Below, one piece after another: positions 52,189 through 59,731 of a stretch of DNA of 64,000 nt. The translations under genes and the position numbers were made by a program. Position 1 is the first letter of the stretch. Every line of letters starts with the position of its first letter. The notes below the pieces were generated by a model, which saw only the letters and a list, made by a program, of their open reading frames with translations, did not search any database and was not told the origin of the DNA. The stretch is from contig CAZNSX010000001.1 of assembly GCA_964575845.1 (NCBI GenBank), positions 744,001-808,000 of the forward strand. The letters are read 5' to 3'. This stretch comes from CAZNSX01 sp964575845 (lineage in GTDB: Bacteria; UBA8248; CAZNSX01).

Positions 52189-53352
52189 CTACTTTGACGA
52201 TAAATCTGAAAAACCAACTATCGCATTATCCATAATTTTGGTTATGGATGTGTCCATGATTCCTTTCCCGATGTACTGCCTGACTTCGTATTCTCCTACA
52301 CGATTTATCAGAACTTTAAAACAGCATAAGACTTTCCAGTAATTCTTAAAATCGGTCCCATTCATTGTGGGAACGACTTCAAGACCTTCCAATCTTGTTA
52401 ACAACCTCAATATATATCGTCTATCGATGGGAGGAAAAAGTTCTGGATGGAGATGATGAAGCGTTTTAGATTTTGCGACTAGGTCTATTACATTCTCTGA
52501 GGGGTCAATATCGGAGTATGTATTCTTGACAATTTCTTGGATTTCATCAATTGTTAAAATGTTAAAGTCTCTAATTTCTTCGAGATAATTGGCGATTGAA
52601 ATCAAATTCTCTTTAAATACATCAAAATTTGTTAGTTTTGGTCCCCCGCCCAGTCTATTCATTCCCCATGCCGTCAAGGTTGCATAGATGGCATCTAGAT
52701 ACTCATCATTTAAAAGGAGAGAATGGTAGTTAGTATCTCCTTGCTGAATATTATTCCTCCAAATAGAAATGGCTTTTTTGTGAAAGTGGATGCAGGGACC
52801 CTCTCTAAACCTTCTAAATGGTGCATCTGATTCGTAGAAATTTTCATATGCTCTATGAAAATTTTTAATGAAATTAGACAAGGTGAACCAATTATCCTCA
52901 CGGCGCTTCTGAGAACGATCTGGTTCAATTGAAATTCTCCCAGTTTCTTCTCTAACCAGAGCCGGATCCTTTTGTCTCGCTACGACTTTGAGATACCAAT
53001 CTAAAAGATACAAATATTCTGCGGGCAAATCTTGCGTTTTAGGAAGCGTCTGGGGATTAGACCCTCTAGACTCATGGATGGGGTCCCCAGGCAAATACAA
53101 TCTTCTCCAACCTTTGTTGTCCGAAGAAAGATAGCATTTATTGTAACCGGTATTTAGACGTTTTTGAGCAACTACATGCTGGCTGATATGAATATAGACT
53201 CCAGGTCTACGATCATCGAACAATTCAGCAACCCTGGTTGCTAGCTTACGATTTGTAACCGAAAACCTAATGTCATTGGCTCTATAAGCCAGATCAGCCA
53301 TTGCAATCCAAATTTCATTAACAATAGTTGGCATTTCCCTTACGAGTCTCAT
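52189..53352 (-). CDS. AT-rich gene of unknown function, possible winged-helix plus uncharacterised helical domain
   Basis: The 387-residue product stands out by composition: for example 52561-52620 has only 17 G/C in 60, against a G+C-rich neighbourhood on both sides. Residues about 1-100 look like a winged-helix region with RKLATRVAELFDDRRPGVYI and NKCYLSSDNKGWRRLYLP. The C-terminal half (about 190-370) has conserved-looking blocks WGMNRLGGGPKLTNFDVFKE and SKTLHHLHPELFPPIDRRYI, which I recall from a widespread uncharacterised domain but cannot name with certainty. No signal peptide or membrane segment. Transfer from a low-G+C source is likely. Start at 53352 lacks a good ribosome site; ATG at 53334 is an alternative. 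Confidence 0.8.
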   Translation of the reverse strand: MRLVREMPTIVNEIWIAMADLAYRANDIRFSVTNRKLATRVAELFDDRRPGVYIHISQHVVAQKRLNTGYNKCYLSSDNKGWRRLYLPGDPIHESRGSNPQTLPKTQDLPAEYLYLLDWYLKVVARQKDPALVREETGRISIEPDRSQKRREDNWFTLSNFIKNFHRAYENFYESDAPFRRFREGPCIHFHKKAISIWRNNIQQGDTNYHSLLLNDEYLDAIYATLTAWGMNRLGGGPKLTNFDVFKENLISIANYLEEIRDFNILTIDEIQEIVKNTYSDIDPSENVIDLVAKSKTLHHLHPELFPPIDRRYILRLLTRLEGLEVVPTMNGTDFKNYWKVLCCFKVLINRVGEYEVRQYIGKGIMDTSITKIMDNAIVGFSDLSSK

Positions 53353-53535
53353 TGGAGTATGGATTGGTTTTTAAAGACCCTCTTTTCCTGCTTTTATCGT
53401 ATTTAAAATCCTCCGAACTGTCTCAATCGCCTGATTCCTATTCATGGCACAATGCCCCCTTCTGTTCCAAGTTCAATATCACTGCAGTCTGGCACCCGCC
53501 GAAGCCGAAAGCCGCCCTGTAGTGGTGCGGCAATG

Positions 53536-53547
53536 GGAAAGCCGAGG
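53536..53547 (+). repeat. Right copy of the 12-bp direct repeat flanking the AT-rich gene
   Basis: GGAAAGCCGAGG, identical to 52015-52026, directly next to the stop of the downstream cupin gene. Confidence 0.4.
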
Positions 53548-53943
53548 TCACGATGAACCGGGATAGCGCTTCTCGGTCTCGGCCGCGCCTTCGGCCTTGT
53601 GATAGTCTTCTTGCAGGTCACCGCCTCCGGCCGGGCTCTTCACCGTGAAGAAGACGGCCGGTCCATCGACGGAGCGGCTGCGGTGGTCCGTGAAGCGGGG
53701 GATGTGGATCAAATCCCCGGGCTCAACGACCCGCTCCTCGTCCCCGAGGATGTAGTGCAGCTTCCCATCGAGCACGAGCGTGAACTGCTCCTCGTTCGGG
53801 TGCATGTGTAGAGGAGGGCCTTCCCCCTCCGGCTTCGTCACGACCCCCGCCTTCATGAACTCGCCCGCGACGCTCTGGACGACCATGGCGGGGTTCACGT
53901 CCGGATGCTCCTTTTTCATCTCCGCGATCTGGTAGAACGGCAT
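53548..53943 (-). CDS. Small cupin-domain protein
   Basis: The 131 residues hold PPLHMHPNEEQFTLVLDGKL and IPRFTDHRSRS, giving the metal-binding HxH, Glu and final His. GVVTKPEGEGPP precedes the first strand. AAGGA lies just before the ATG, and a near-consensus promoter lies upstream. It is transcribed towards the AT-rich gene. Function unknown. Confidence 0.85.
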   Translation of the reverse strand: MPFYQIAEMKKEHPDVNPAMVVQSVAGEFMKAGVVTKPEGEGPPLHMHPNEEQFTLVLDGKLHYILGDEERVVEPGDLIHIPRFTDHRSRSVDGPAVFFTVKSPAGGGDLQEDYHKAEGAAETEKRYPGSS

Positions 53944-53992
53944 GGTCCTTGCTCCGGAGTATTCCTACCTTCCAGCCCGCACTTTGACCGGA

Positions 53993-54021
53993 ATTATAAA
54001 GCAAGGACCGCCCCTTTTCAA
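53993..54021 (-). promoter_or_regulatory. Near-consensus sigma70 promoter of the third cupin
   Basis: TTGAAA (54021-54016), 17-base spacer and perfect TATAAT (53998-53993) on the minus strand. The spacer contains GGTCCTTGCT, whose reverse complement covers the ribosome site at 53944-53953. Predicted start near 53986. Confidence 0.65.
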
Positions 54022-54076
54022 ATTCCGAGCTACTGCACGTGATATATCAGCTCTTGTGTTAGAAGAGAAATTTTGG

Positions 54077-54098
54077 AAAAAGTCAGTAGTTGACTGAT
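54077..54098 (-). terminator. Small intrinsic terminator after tRNA-Glu
   Basis: On the minus strand AGTCA-ACTAC-TGACT (54095-54081) is followed by a run of T. It lies about 60 bases beyond tRNA-Glu and would close the trpB2-gltX-tRNA transcript. The stem is only 5 bp. Confidence 0.45.
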
Positions 54099-54158
54099 AT
54101 AGACTCAGAGATGGTGCGGGGAGTGAATCCATCCAGCCAGAGGGGCGGGAAATATTTC

Positions 54159-54234
54159 TGGTAGCCCCAAGGGGATTTGAACCCCTGTCTTCGGCGTGAG
54201 AGGCCGATATCCTAGGCCACTAGACGATGGGGCC
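54159..54234 (-). tRNA. tRNA-Glu (anticodon CUC)
   Basis: A 76-base cloverleaf with CCA encoded. The acceptor begins GGCCCCA and ends TGGGGCT plus A, the anticodon arm reads TCGGC-CTCTCAC-GCCGA, giving anticodon CUC, and the T arm is CAGGGGTTCAAATCCCCT. It is 18 bases from tRNA-Gln and downstream of gltX. Confidence 0.95.
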
Positions 54235-54252
54235 ACCGGGCTTTCAGATTTG

Positions 54253-54326
54253 TGGCTGGGGAGCTAGGATTCGAACCTAGATAGCCAGATCCAGAGTCTG
54301 GAGTCCTGCCATTGGACGACTCCCCA
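54253..54326 (-). tRNA. tRNA-Gln (anticodon CUG)
   Basis: A 74-base cloverleaf with encoded CCA. The acceptor is TGGGGAG, paired with CTCCCCA, the anticodon arm is CCAGA-CTCTGGA-TCTGG with anticodon CUG, and the T arm is CTAGGTTCGAATCCTAG. It lies 43 bases beyond the gltX stop on the same strand. Confidence 0.95.
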
Positions 54327-54369
54327 GCCTTAAGCAATGCATAAATATAGAGCAAAAAGGCCCTTCCGG

Positions 54370-55827
54370 TCAAGGGCGATTGAGGTCTCCCCGGATTCTT
54401 CTCAAGGCCGCCTCGATGCGGCTGAGAGTCTTCTCCCTCCCGAGGAGGCTCACCACCTCATAGATTCCAGGGCTCACCGTCTTGCCGGTGAGAGCCACCC
54501 TGGCCGGCTGGGCCAGGGCCGAGAGCTTGAGGTTATGGGAGCCGAGAACGGCTTCAAAGGCGCTCTTCACGTCCTCAGGGGAGAAATCAGTGAGTTCCTT
54601 GAGATGGCCCATGAGTTCTTCAAAAAGAGGGGCAACCTCGGGCTTAAGGAACTTCTCTGCTGCCGCCTCATCGAGCTCGATCTCTTCAGCAAAAACATAG
54701 CTGGCGGATTCGGCCATCTCCCTGAGGGTCTTTGCTCTCTCTTTGAAAGCAAGAACTAAAGGGAGAGCATCCACGGCCCATGTGTCGATGGGAAGATCAT
54801 GCCGCACAAAGCCGGCCTCCCGGAGGAAAGGCATTAAGAGCTTTGCGAGGCGGATGGTCTCGGCTTCCTTCATGTACTGGCCGTTCAGCCAGAGGAGCTT
54901 CTCCGGGTTGAAGACCGCGGCCGAGCTTCCCACGTGCTCCAGGGAGAAATGCTTTATCGCCTCCTCCCTCGAGAATTTCTCCTTATCGCCCAGGCTCCAC
55001 CCGAGCCTCAAGAGATAGTTAATGAGGGCCTCGGGCAGATAGCCCATGCGCTTGTATTCCAAGACATCCGTGGCCGCGTGGCGTTTGCTGAGGCGCTTCT
55101 TATCGGGGCCCAGGATCATGGAGAGGTGGCCGAAGCGGGGCAGGGGAGCCCCGAGCGCATTGAAGATCATCTGCTGCTTGGGGGTATTGGAGAGGTGGTC
55201 ATCGCCTCTCAGGACATGGGTCACCCGGAGGTCAATGTCATCCACGGGTGCGGCGAAGTTATAGGTCGGGATGCCATTTGAGCGGATGAGGATGAAGTCA
55301 TCTATCTGTCGGTTCTCAAACCGGACGGGGCCACGGAGGAGGTCATCAACCACGGTCACCCCTTCCACGGGGGTCTTGAAGCGGATGGCGAAGGGTTTAC
55401 CACCATCTTCCCCTATCTCCCGCTCCCTACACCTTCCGTCATAGCGGGGGGGGCGGCCCTCTGCAAGGGCGCGCCTCCTCATCTCCTCCACCTCCTCAGG
55501 GGTGCAGATGCACCTGTAGGCCGCGCCCTTCTCGATAAGCTCCAGAGCCCTGCGCCCATAGAGCTCCATCCGGTCGGTCTGGCGGTAGGGAGGCTTATCT
55601 GAGGGTGGCTCATCGATGTCAATCCCAAGCCACTCATGGCACTCGATGATCTGCTCGATGAACTCCTCTGTGGAGCGCTCCCTGTCGGTATCCTCTATCC
55701 GCAGGATATAGGTTCCCCCCTTCCTCCGGGCGAAAAACCAGTTGAAGAGCGCGGTTCTGACGCTTCCTATGTGGAGATGGCCCGTGGGGCTGGGGGCGAA
55801 CCTGACCCTTACCTTCTCTTCCATCAT
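54370..55827 (-). CDS. gltX: Glutamyl-tRNA synthetase
   Basis: Class I aminoacyl-tRNA synthetase of 485 residues. RFAPSPTGHLHIGSVRTALF has the HIGH-type motif and KKRLSKRHAATDV the KMSKS-type motif. The C-terminal anticodon-binding domain is helical (about 330-480). Start overlaps the trpB2 stop by 4 bp. tRNA-Gln and tRNA-Glu follow on the same strand, suggesting that it may charge both in a GatCAB-dependent organism, although specificity cannot be read from sequence alone. Confidence 0.97.
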   Translation of the reverse strand: MMEEKVRVRFAPSPTGHLHIGSVRTALFNWFFARRKGGTYILRIEDTDRERSTEEFIEQIIECHEWLGIDIDEPPSDKPPYRQTDRMELYGRRALELIEKGAAYRCICTPEEVEEMRRRALAEGRPPRYDGRCREREIGEDGGKPFAIRFKTPVEGVTVVDDLLRGPVRFENRQIDDFILIRSNGIPTYNFAAPVDDIDLRVTHVLRGDDHLSNTPKQQMIFNALGAPLPRFGHLSMILGPDKKRLSKRHAATDVLEYKRMGYLPEALINYLLRLGWSLGDKEKFSREEAIKHFSLEHVGSSAAVFNPEKLLWLNGQYMKEAETIRLAKLLMPFLREAGFVRHDLPIDTWAVDALPLVLAFKERAKTLREMAESASYVFAEEIELDEAAAEKFLKPEVAPLFEELMGHLKELTDFSPEDVKSAFEAVLGSHNLKLSALAQPARVALTGKTVSPGIYEVVSLLGREKTLSRIEAALRRIRGDLNRP

Positions 55828-57185
55828 TTGCCCGGAATCTTTGGCAGCTCGGCCATTGCCCTGTCTATCTCCTCCTGGGGGAGGGCGAAATCCTCGAGCG
55901 CGTTATCGAAGTAGTCGTCGTAGGCCGACATGTCGAAGTGGCCGTGGCCGCTCATGTTGAAGAAGATGACTTTCTCTTTGCCCTCCTCGCGGCACTTCAC
56001 GGCCTCATCGATGACGGCCTTTATCGCATGGGCTGTCTCCGGCGCGGGGATGATGCCCTCGGCCCGGCAGAAGGTGACTGCCGCCTCGAAAACAGGGTTC
56101 TGCGCATAGGCCACGGCCTCGATGAGCCCGTCCTTAACCAGGTGGCAGAGCATGGGGGCATCGCCGTGGTAGCGGAGCCCTCCGGCATGGATGGGCGCCG
56201 GCACAAACCCGTGTCCCAGGGTGAACATCAGAAGAAGTGGGGTGAGCATCGAGGTGTCGCCGAAATCATAGGCGTAGAGGCCACGGGTGAGGCTGGGACA
56301 CGCGGTCGGCTCCGCCGCGATGGCCCTCAGTTCCTTTCCCGCTATCTTGTCCCGGAGGAAGGGAAAGCAGGTGCCCGCGAAGTTGCTCCCGCCCCCGACG
56401 CACCCTATGATGATATCAGGATAGTCGCCCGCGAGCTTGAACTGCTCCATCGCCTCAAGGCCTATTATGGTCTGGTGCAGCAGCACGTGATTCAGCACGC
56501 TTCCCAGGGAGTAATTCGTGTCCTCGCGGCCGGCGGCATCCTCGATGGCCTCGCTTATGGCGATCCCCAGGGAGCCGCGGCATTCGGGGTCTCCCTCCAG
56601 TATCTTCCTCCCAGAGTTGGTCTCCTCGCTGGGGCTCGGGGTCACAGAGGCTCCCCAGCTCTGCATCATGGTGCGGCGGTAGGGCTTCTGGTGGTAGCTG
56701 GCCTTGACCATGTATACCTTGCACTCAAGCCCGAAGAAGTTGCACCCAAGAGCCAGGGCGCTCCCCCACTGGCCAGCGCCGGTCTCTGTGGTGAGGCGCT
56801 TGATGCCCTCGGCCTTGTTGTAATAGGCCTGGGCCACGGCGGTATTGGGCTTGTGGCTTCCGGGAGGACTGAGGCCCTCATTCTTATAGTAGATTCGGGC
56901 GGGAGTTTTCAGGGCCGCCTCCAGGTTAAGGGCCCGGTGAAGCGGCGTGGGCCGCCAGAGGCTATAGATCTTTAAGACCTCCTCGGGGATCGGAATCCAC
57001 CTCTCCTGGGAGACCTCCTGCATGATGAGCCCCATGGGGAAGATGGGCGTCAGGGCCTCGGGCCCTATGGGCTCGCCCGTTCCGGGGTGGAGGGGCGGGC
57101 CTATGGGCGTGGGAATGTCGGCGGCGATGTTATACCACTGGGTAGGCATCTTGCCGTTCGGCAGAATTATTCTGGCATCGGGCAT
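55824..57185 (-). CDS. TrpB2-type tryptophan synthase beta chain
   Basis: PLP enzyme joining indole and serine. The 453 residues are longer than standard TrpB, with the TrpB2-type N-terminal extension. The PLP lysine is in KNEGLSPPGSHKPNTAVAQ, ETGAGQWGSALA follows, and the phosphate-binding loop is GCVGGGSNFAGTCF. No trpA is adjacent; TrpB2 enzymes often work as free indole-salvage enzymes. GGAGG lies 8 bases before the ATG. First gene of the trpB2-gltX-tRNA unit. Confidence 0.95.
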   Translation of the reverse strand: MPDARIILPNGKMPTQWYNIAADIPTPIGPPLHPGTGEPIGPEALTPIFPMGLIMQEVSQERWIPIPEEVLKIYSLWRPTPLHRALNLEAALKTPARIYYKNEGLSPPGSHKPNTAVAQAYYNKAEGIKRLTTETGAGQWGSALALGCNFFGLECKVYMVKASYHQKPYRRTMMQSWGASVTPSPSEETNSGRKILEGDPECRGSLGIAISEAIEDAAGREDTNYSLGSVLNHVLLHQTIIGLEAMEQFKLAGDYPDIIIGCVGGGSNFAGTCFPFLRDKIAGKELRAIAAEPTACPSLTRGLYAYDFGDTSMLTPLLLMFTLGHGFVPAPIHAGGLRYHGDAPMLCHLVKDGLIEAVAYAQNPVFEAAVTFCRAEGIIPAPETAHAIKAVIDEAVKCREEGKEKVIFFNMSGHGHFDMSAYDDYFDNALEDFALPQEEIDRAMAELPKIPGK

Positions 57186-57222
57186 GGCTCATTCCTCCAA
57201 GCAGAAAAGGTTTTCGGCGGGC

Positions 57223-57251
57223 ATACTAGCAGGAAGGCCCCCCTCTGTCAA
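57223..57251 (-). promoter_or_regulatory. Promoter of trpB2-gltX with -35 inside a palindrome
   Basis: TTGACA (57251-57246), 17-base spacer, TAGTAT (57228-57223). The -35 forms one arm of the dyad CTGTCAAA-AGGC-TTTGACAG (57245-57264). Confidence 0.6.
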
Positions 57252-57257
57252 AAGGCT

Positions 57258-57287
57258 TTGACAGGGCTCGCGGCGCAAAACTATACT
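57258..57287 (+). promoter_or_regulatory. Divergent promoter towards the MFS gene
   Basis: TTGACA (57258-57263), 18-base spacer, TATACT (57282-57287). The -35 is the other arm of the palindrome shared with the trpB2 promoter. It would make a leader of about 225 bases before the MFS start. Confidence 0.55.
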
Positions 57288-57521
57288 CTGGCCCTCAAAC
57301 CTTCACGGAGCCAGAGGCGGAGGCACGCCCCGCCGGCCCGGCTCGAGCCCGGATAACCCCTCTCCTCCTATCCCATTCCGCCGGAAGGGGGGATAGACCT
57401 TGAATGGAAGGCCGGATGAGCTGAGGAAAGAGGCTCCCTCCTCTAGTGTCTTCATACCCCTGAGCCTCCTCATGACCTCACCCCTCTTCACGGGGAAGAC
57501 CCCAGTCTATCGCCTCTTCTG
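57288..57521 (+). other. Long, G+C-rich leader before the MFS gene
   Basis: About 230 bases downstream of the plus-strand promoter. It contains short complementary runs, for example CTCTGG (57286-57291) and CCAGAG (57310-57315), and G+C-rich repeats near 57325-57355. A minus-strand frame of 62 codons (57303-57491, GTG start, inner ATG at 57473 with AGGGGTGAGG before it) is also open; it has no recognisable family and may be chance. Confidence 0.4.
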
Positions 57522-58829
57522 ATGGGAGCCATGCGCGCCAGGCATCCAGGGACCCAGGATCAACCCTTCTCCCCCAGTGCCACCTTTTCCTGGGCGCTTT
57601 ACGATTTCGCCAACACCATCTTCTCGATGAATGTCGTGAGCATGTACTTCCCCCTCCTGATCATATTGGACTACGGCCTGGAGGACATCTGGGTGGGCTT
57701 GGCCAACTCCTCCTCCATGCTCTTCGTGGCGGCTTCCATGCCCACCCTGGGTGCTCTGGCCGACGGGAGAGGTAGCAGGAAGCGCTCCCTCTTCCTGTTC
57801 ACCGTCCTCTCTTGCGCCGCCACTGGAGGCTTGGGCCTGGCCTCGAGAAGCCCTTCCGCGGCCCCTCTTATTCTCCTTTTTGTCGCATCCAACTATTTTT
57901 ATCAAGGAGGGCTCGTCTTCTACAATGCGCTCCTTCCGGCTGTGGCCTCTCCGGGAAGGGAGGGAAGGGTCTCGGGCCTGGGCGTGAGCCTGGGCTATCT
58001 CGGCTCCATAGCAGGGCTTCTACTGGTTCAGCCCTTCAACGAGGGGAAGCTCCTGGGATGGGATGTCCCCTTCATCAAAGGGGGCGGAAGGGGAGCCACC
58101 TTCCTCCCCACGGGGGTTCTCTTCTTCCTCTTCGCAATTCCTCTGTTCTTCCGGGTGGGGGAGCCGCCGGGGGCTCCTTCAAGAGAGAAGAAAGGGCTCA
58201 TCTCTCTCTTGGGGGAAGCGCGCCGAGTCCAGGGCCTCTTTCGGTTTCTCACGGCCAAGTTTCTCTATGAGGATGCCGTGCAGACGGTCATCGTGTTCAT
58301 GGCGATCTATGCCAAGAAGGTGGTGGGATTCTCCGATGCCGCGCTCATCCCCTTCTTCATCCTCTCTACCACCTGCGCGGCTTTAGGGTCGCTCCTCTGG
58401 GGAAGCCTCACCGACCGGCTGGGTCCAAAAAGGGTCCTCATGCTCGTTCTTCTGGGCTGGCTTCTGGGCCTTTTTCTGGTCATCTTGCCCCTTGGGGAGC
58501 GCCCCTTCTGGGCCCTGGGAGGGGCCCTGGGAGCGCTCCTGGGCGGCGTCTGGACCGCGGCGAGACCCTTGATGCTGAGCCTCACACCCGAGGGTCGCTA
58601 CGGGGAGCTCTTCGGCCTCTACGCTCTCTCGGGAAAACTTGCTGCTGTCGTCGGTCCCTTGCTCTGGGGCCTGACCCTGCTTCTGCTGAAAGATGAGGGG
58701 GACCCCCTGAGGTACAGGGCTGCTGTAGGGGGCCTCATGGTGATGCTGGCCCTGGGCCTTGCCATCTTGCGCCGCGTTCCAGAGGCAAGGACGAGAGCCA
58801 ATGGGGAAAGCGGCTGGAACTCTTCTTAA
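57522..58829 (+). CDS. MFS permease of the UMF1/Atg22-like family
   Basis: The 435 residues have about twelve membrane segments. SWALYDFANTIFSMNVVSMY near residue 25 is the signature of the Atg22/UMF1 branch. The loop after helix 2 has LGALADGRGSRKRSL and a matching LTDRLGPKRVL follows in the second half. Substrate is unknown; relatives are proposed amino acid or metabolite exporters. It is a single plus-strand gene with a terminator-like hairpin after it. Confidence 0.88.
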   Translation: MGAMRARHPGTQDQPFSPSATFSWALYDFANTIFSMNVVSMYFPLLIILDYGLEDIWVGLANSSSMLFVAASMPTLGALADGRGSRKRSLFLFTVLSCAATGGLGLASRSPSAAPLILLFVASNYFYQGGLVFYNALLPAVASPGREGRVSGLGVSLGYLGSIAGLLLVQPFNEGKLLGWDVPFIKGGGRGATFLPTGVLFFLFAIPLFFRVGEPPGAPSREKKGLISLLGEARRVQGLFRFLTAKFLYEDAVQTVIVFMAIYAKKVVGFSDAALIPFFILSTTCAALGSLLWGSLTDRLGPKRVLMLVLLGWLLGLFLVILPLGERPFWALGGALGALLGGVWTAARPLMLSLTPEGRYGELFGLYALSGKLAAVVGPLLWGLTLLLLKDEGDPLRYRAAVGGLMVMLALGLAILRRVPEARTRANGESGWNSS

Positions 58830-58833
58830 TCCT

Positions 58834-58853
58834 GAGGGGGGAAGTCCCTCTTT
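58834..58853 (+). terminator. Short terminator after the MFS gene
   Basis: GAGGG (58834-58838) and CCCTC (58846-58850) with a 7-base loop, followed by TTT. It lies 5 bases after the stop, between convergent genes. Confidence 0.4.
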
Positions 58854-58880
58854 AAGGAGCGACGGGTGGCGCCCTCCCCC

Positions 58881-59672
58881 CTATAGTCCCAGAAGCCTCC
58901 TGGCGTTTTGTCCCAGAATAGCCTCTTCCTCTTGGGGCGTCAGGCCCAGGCTGGTTAGGTCCACCAGTGAGTCCGAGGGCCGGGCAAATGGATAGTCGCT
59001 CCCGAAAAGGACCCTCTCAGGGCCGTGCCTTCTTATGATGGAAATGGCCCTCTCAGGGGGCATCTTATCCAGCACGTAGGAGGTGTCCAGATAGAGGTCT
59101 TGCCCCAGCAGATGCTCCTCCGCCTCATCCCACATCTTATAGCCCCCGAGATGGGGAACGACCAGCTTGAGCCCCGGGTGGTCCCTTTTGACGCGGCCGA
59201 TGCGCGAAGGTGTCGAGAGAACATTGGGAATGGGCTTTATCTCGTCGCCGCAATGGATGAGGAGGATGAGCCCTTCTCCCTCAAGAGCCTCATAGATGGG
59301 ATAGAGGCGTCTCTCGTCAGGAAAGAAGTCCTGGAAGTTGGGCTGCAGCTTGACGCCGAGGATGCCCCCTTCCTTGAGCCTTCGGACCTCCCCCCGCCAG
59401 TCGGGATGGTCGGGATGTAGGGTTCCAAAGGGGATGAAGTCCTCCTCTCCCCTCAGTCCCAGGGTCCAGTCGTTAGCAGCCTCAACTTGAGAGGGGCGCT
59501 CGGCAACCGTGAGGGCGATGGCCGCGGCGATGCCCGCCGCCCTGAGCTCCTTCCTCAGGCCCTCCCTTGTGGCGTGTCCCACGGCCTTAACGTCATAGAC
59601 TCGCTCCAGGTGAGCAACCGCCCGCTCGGCCAGGGATTCGGGGAAGAGGTGAGTGTGGCAGTCGATCAGCAC
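58881..59672 (-). CDS. Amidohydrolase-family metal-dependent hydrolase (TIM barrel)
   Basis: The 263 residues begin LIDCHTHLFPESLAERA, with HxH metal ligands on strand 1. FGTLHPDHPDWRGEVRRLK, GVKLQPNFQDFFPDERRL, LLIHCGDE (metal His on strand 5), LVVPHLGG and the C-terminal VLFGSDYPFARPSDS (catalytic Asp) follow. This is the Amidohydro_2 layout, found in decarboxylases and hydrolases of the ACMSD type. The start is GTG at 59672. Substrate is not evident from the neighbours. Confidence 0.88.
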   Translation of the reverse strand: MLIDCHTHLFPESLAERAVAHLERVYDVKAVGHATREGLRKELRAAGIAAAIALTVAERPSQVEAANDWTLGLRGEEDFIPFGTLHPDHPDWRGEVRRLKEGGILGVKLQPNFQDFFPDERRLYPIYEALEGEGLILLIHCGDEIKPIPNVLSTPSRIGRVKRDHPGLKLVVPHLGGYKMWDEAEEHLLGQDLYLDTSYVLDKMPPERAISIIRRHGPERVLFGSDYPFARPSDSLVDLTSLGLTPQEEEAILGQNARRLLGL

Positions 59673-59731
59673 CTTGGCCCTAGGCCTCTCTCAGGGGACT
59701 TCATGCTGGCGGGGGATTCAAAGACAGGGGC

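Noticed and set aside
53944..54009. RNA hairpin hiding the cupin ribosome site
   Set aside because: The upstream arm lies between the -35 and -10 boxes, so it would not be transcribed from that promoter. I kept it only as a possible DNA operator.
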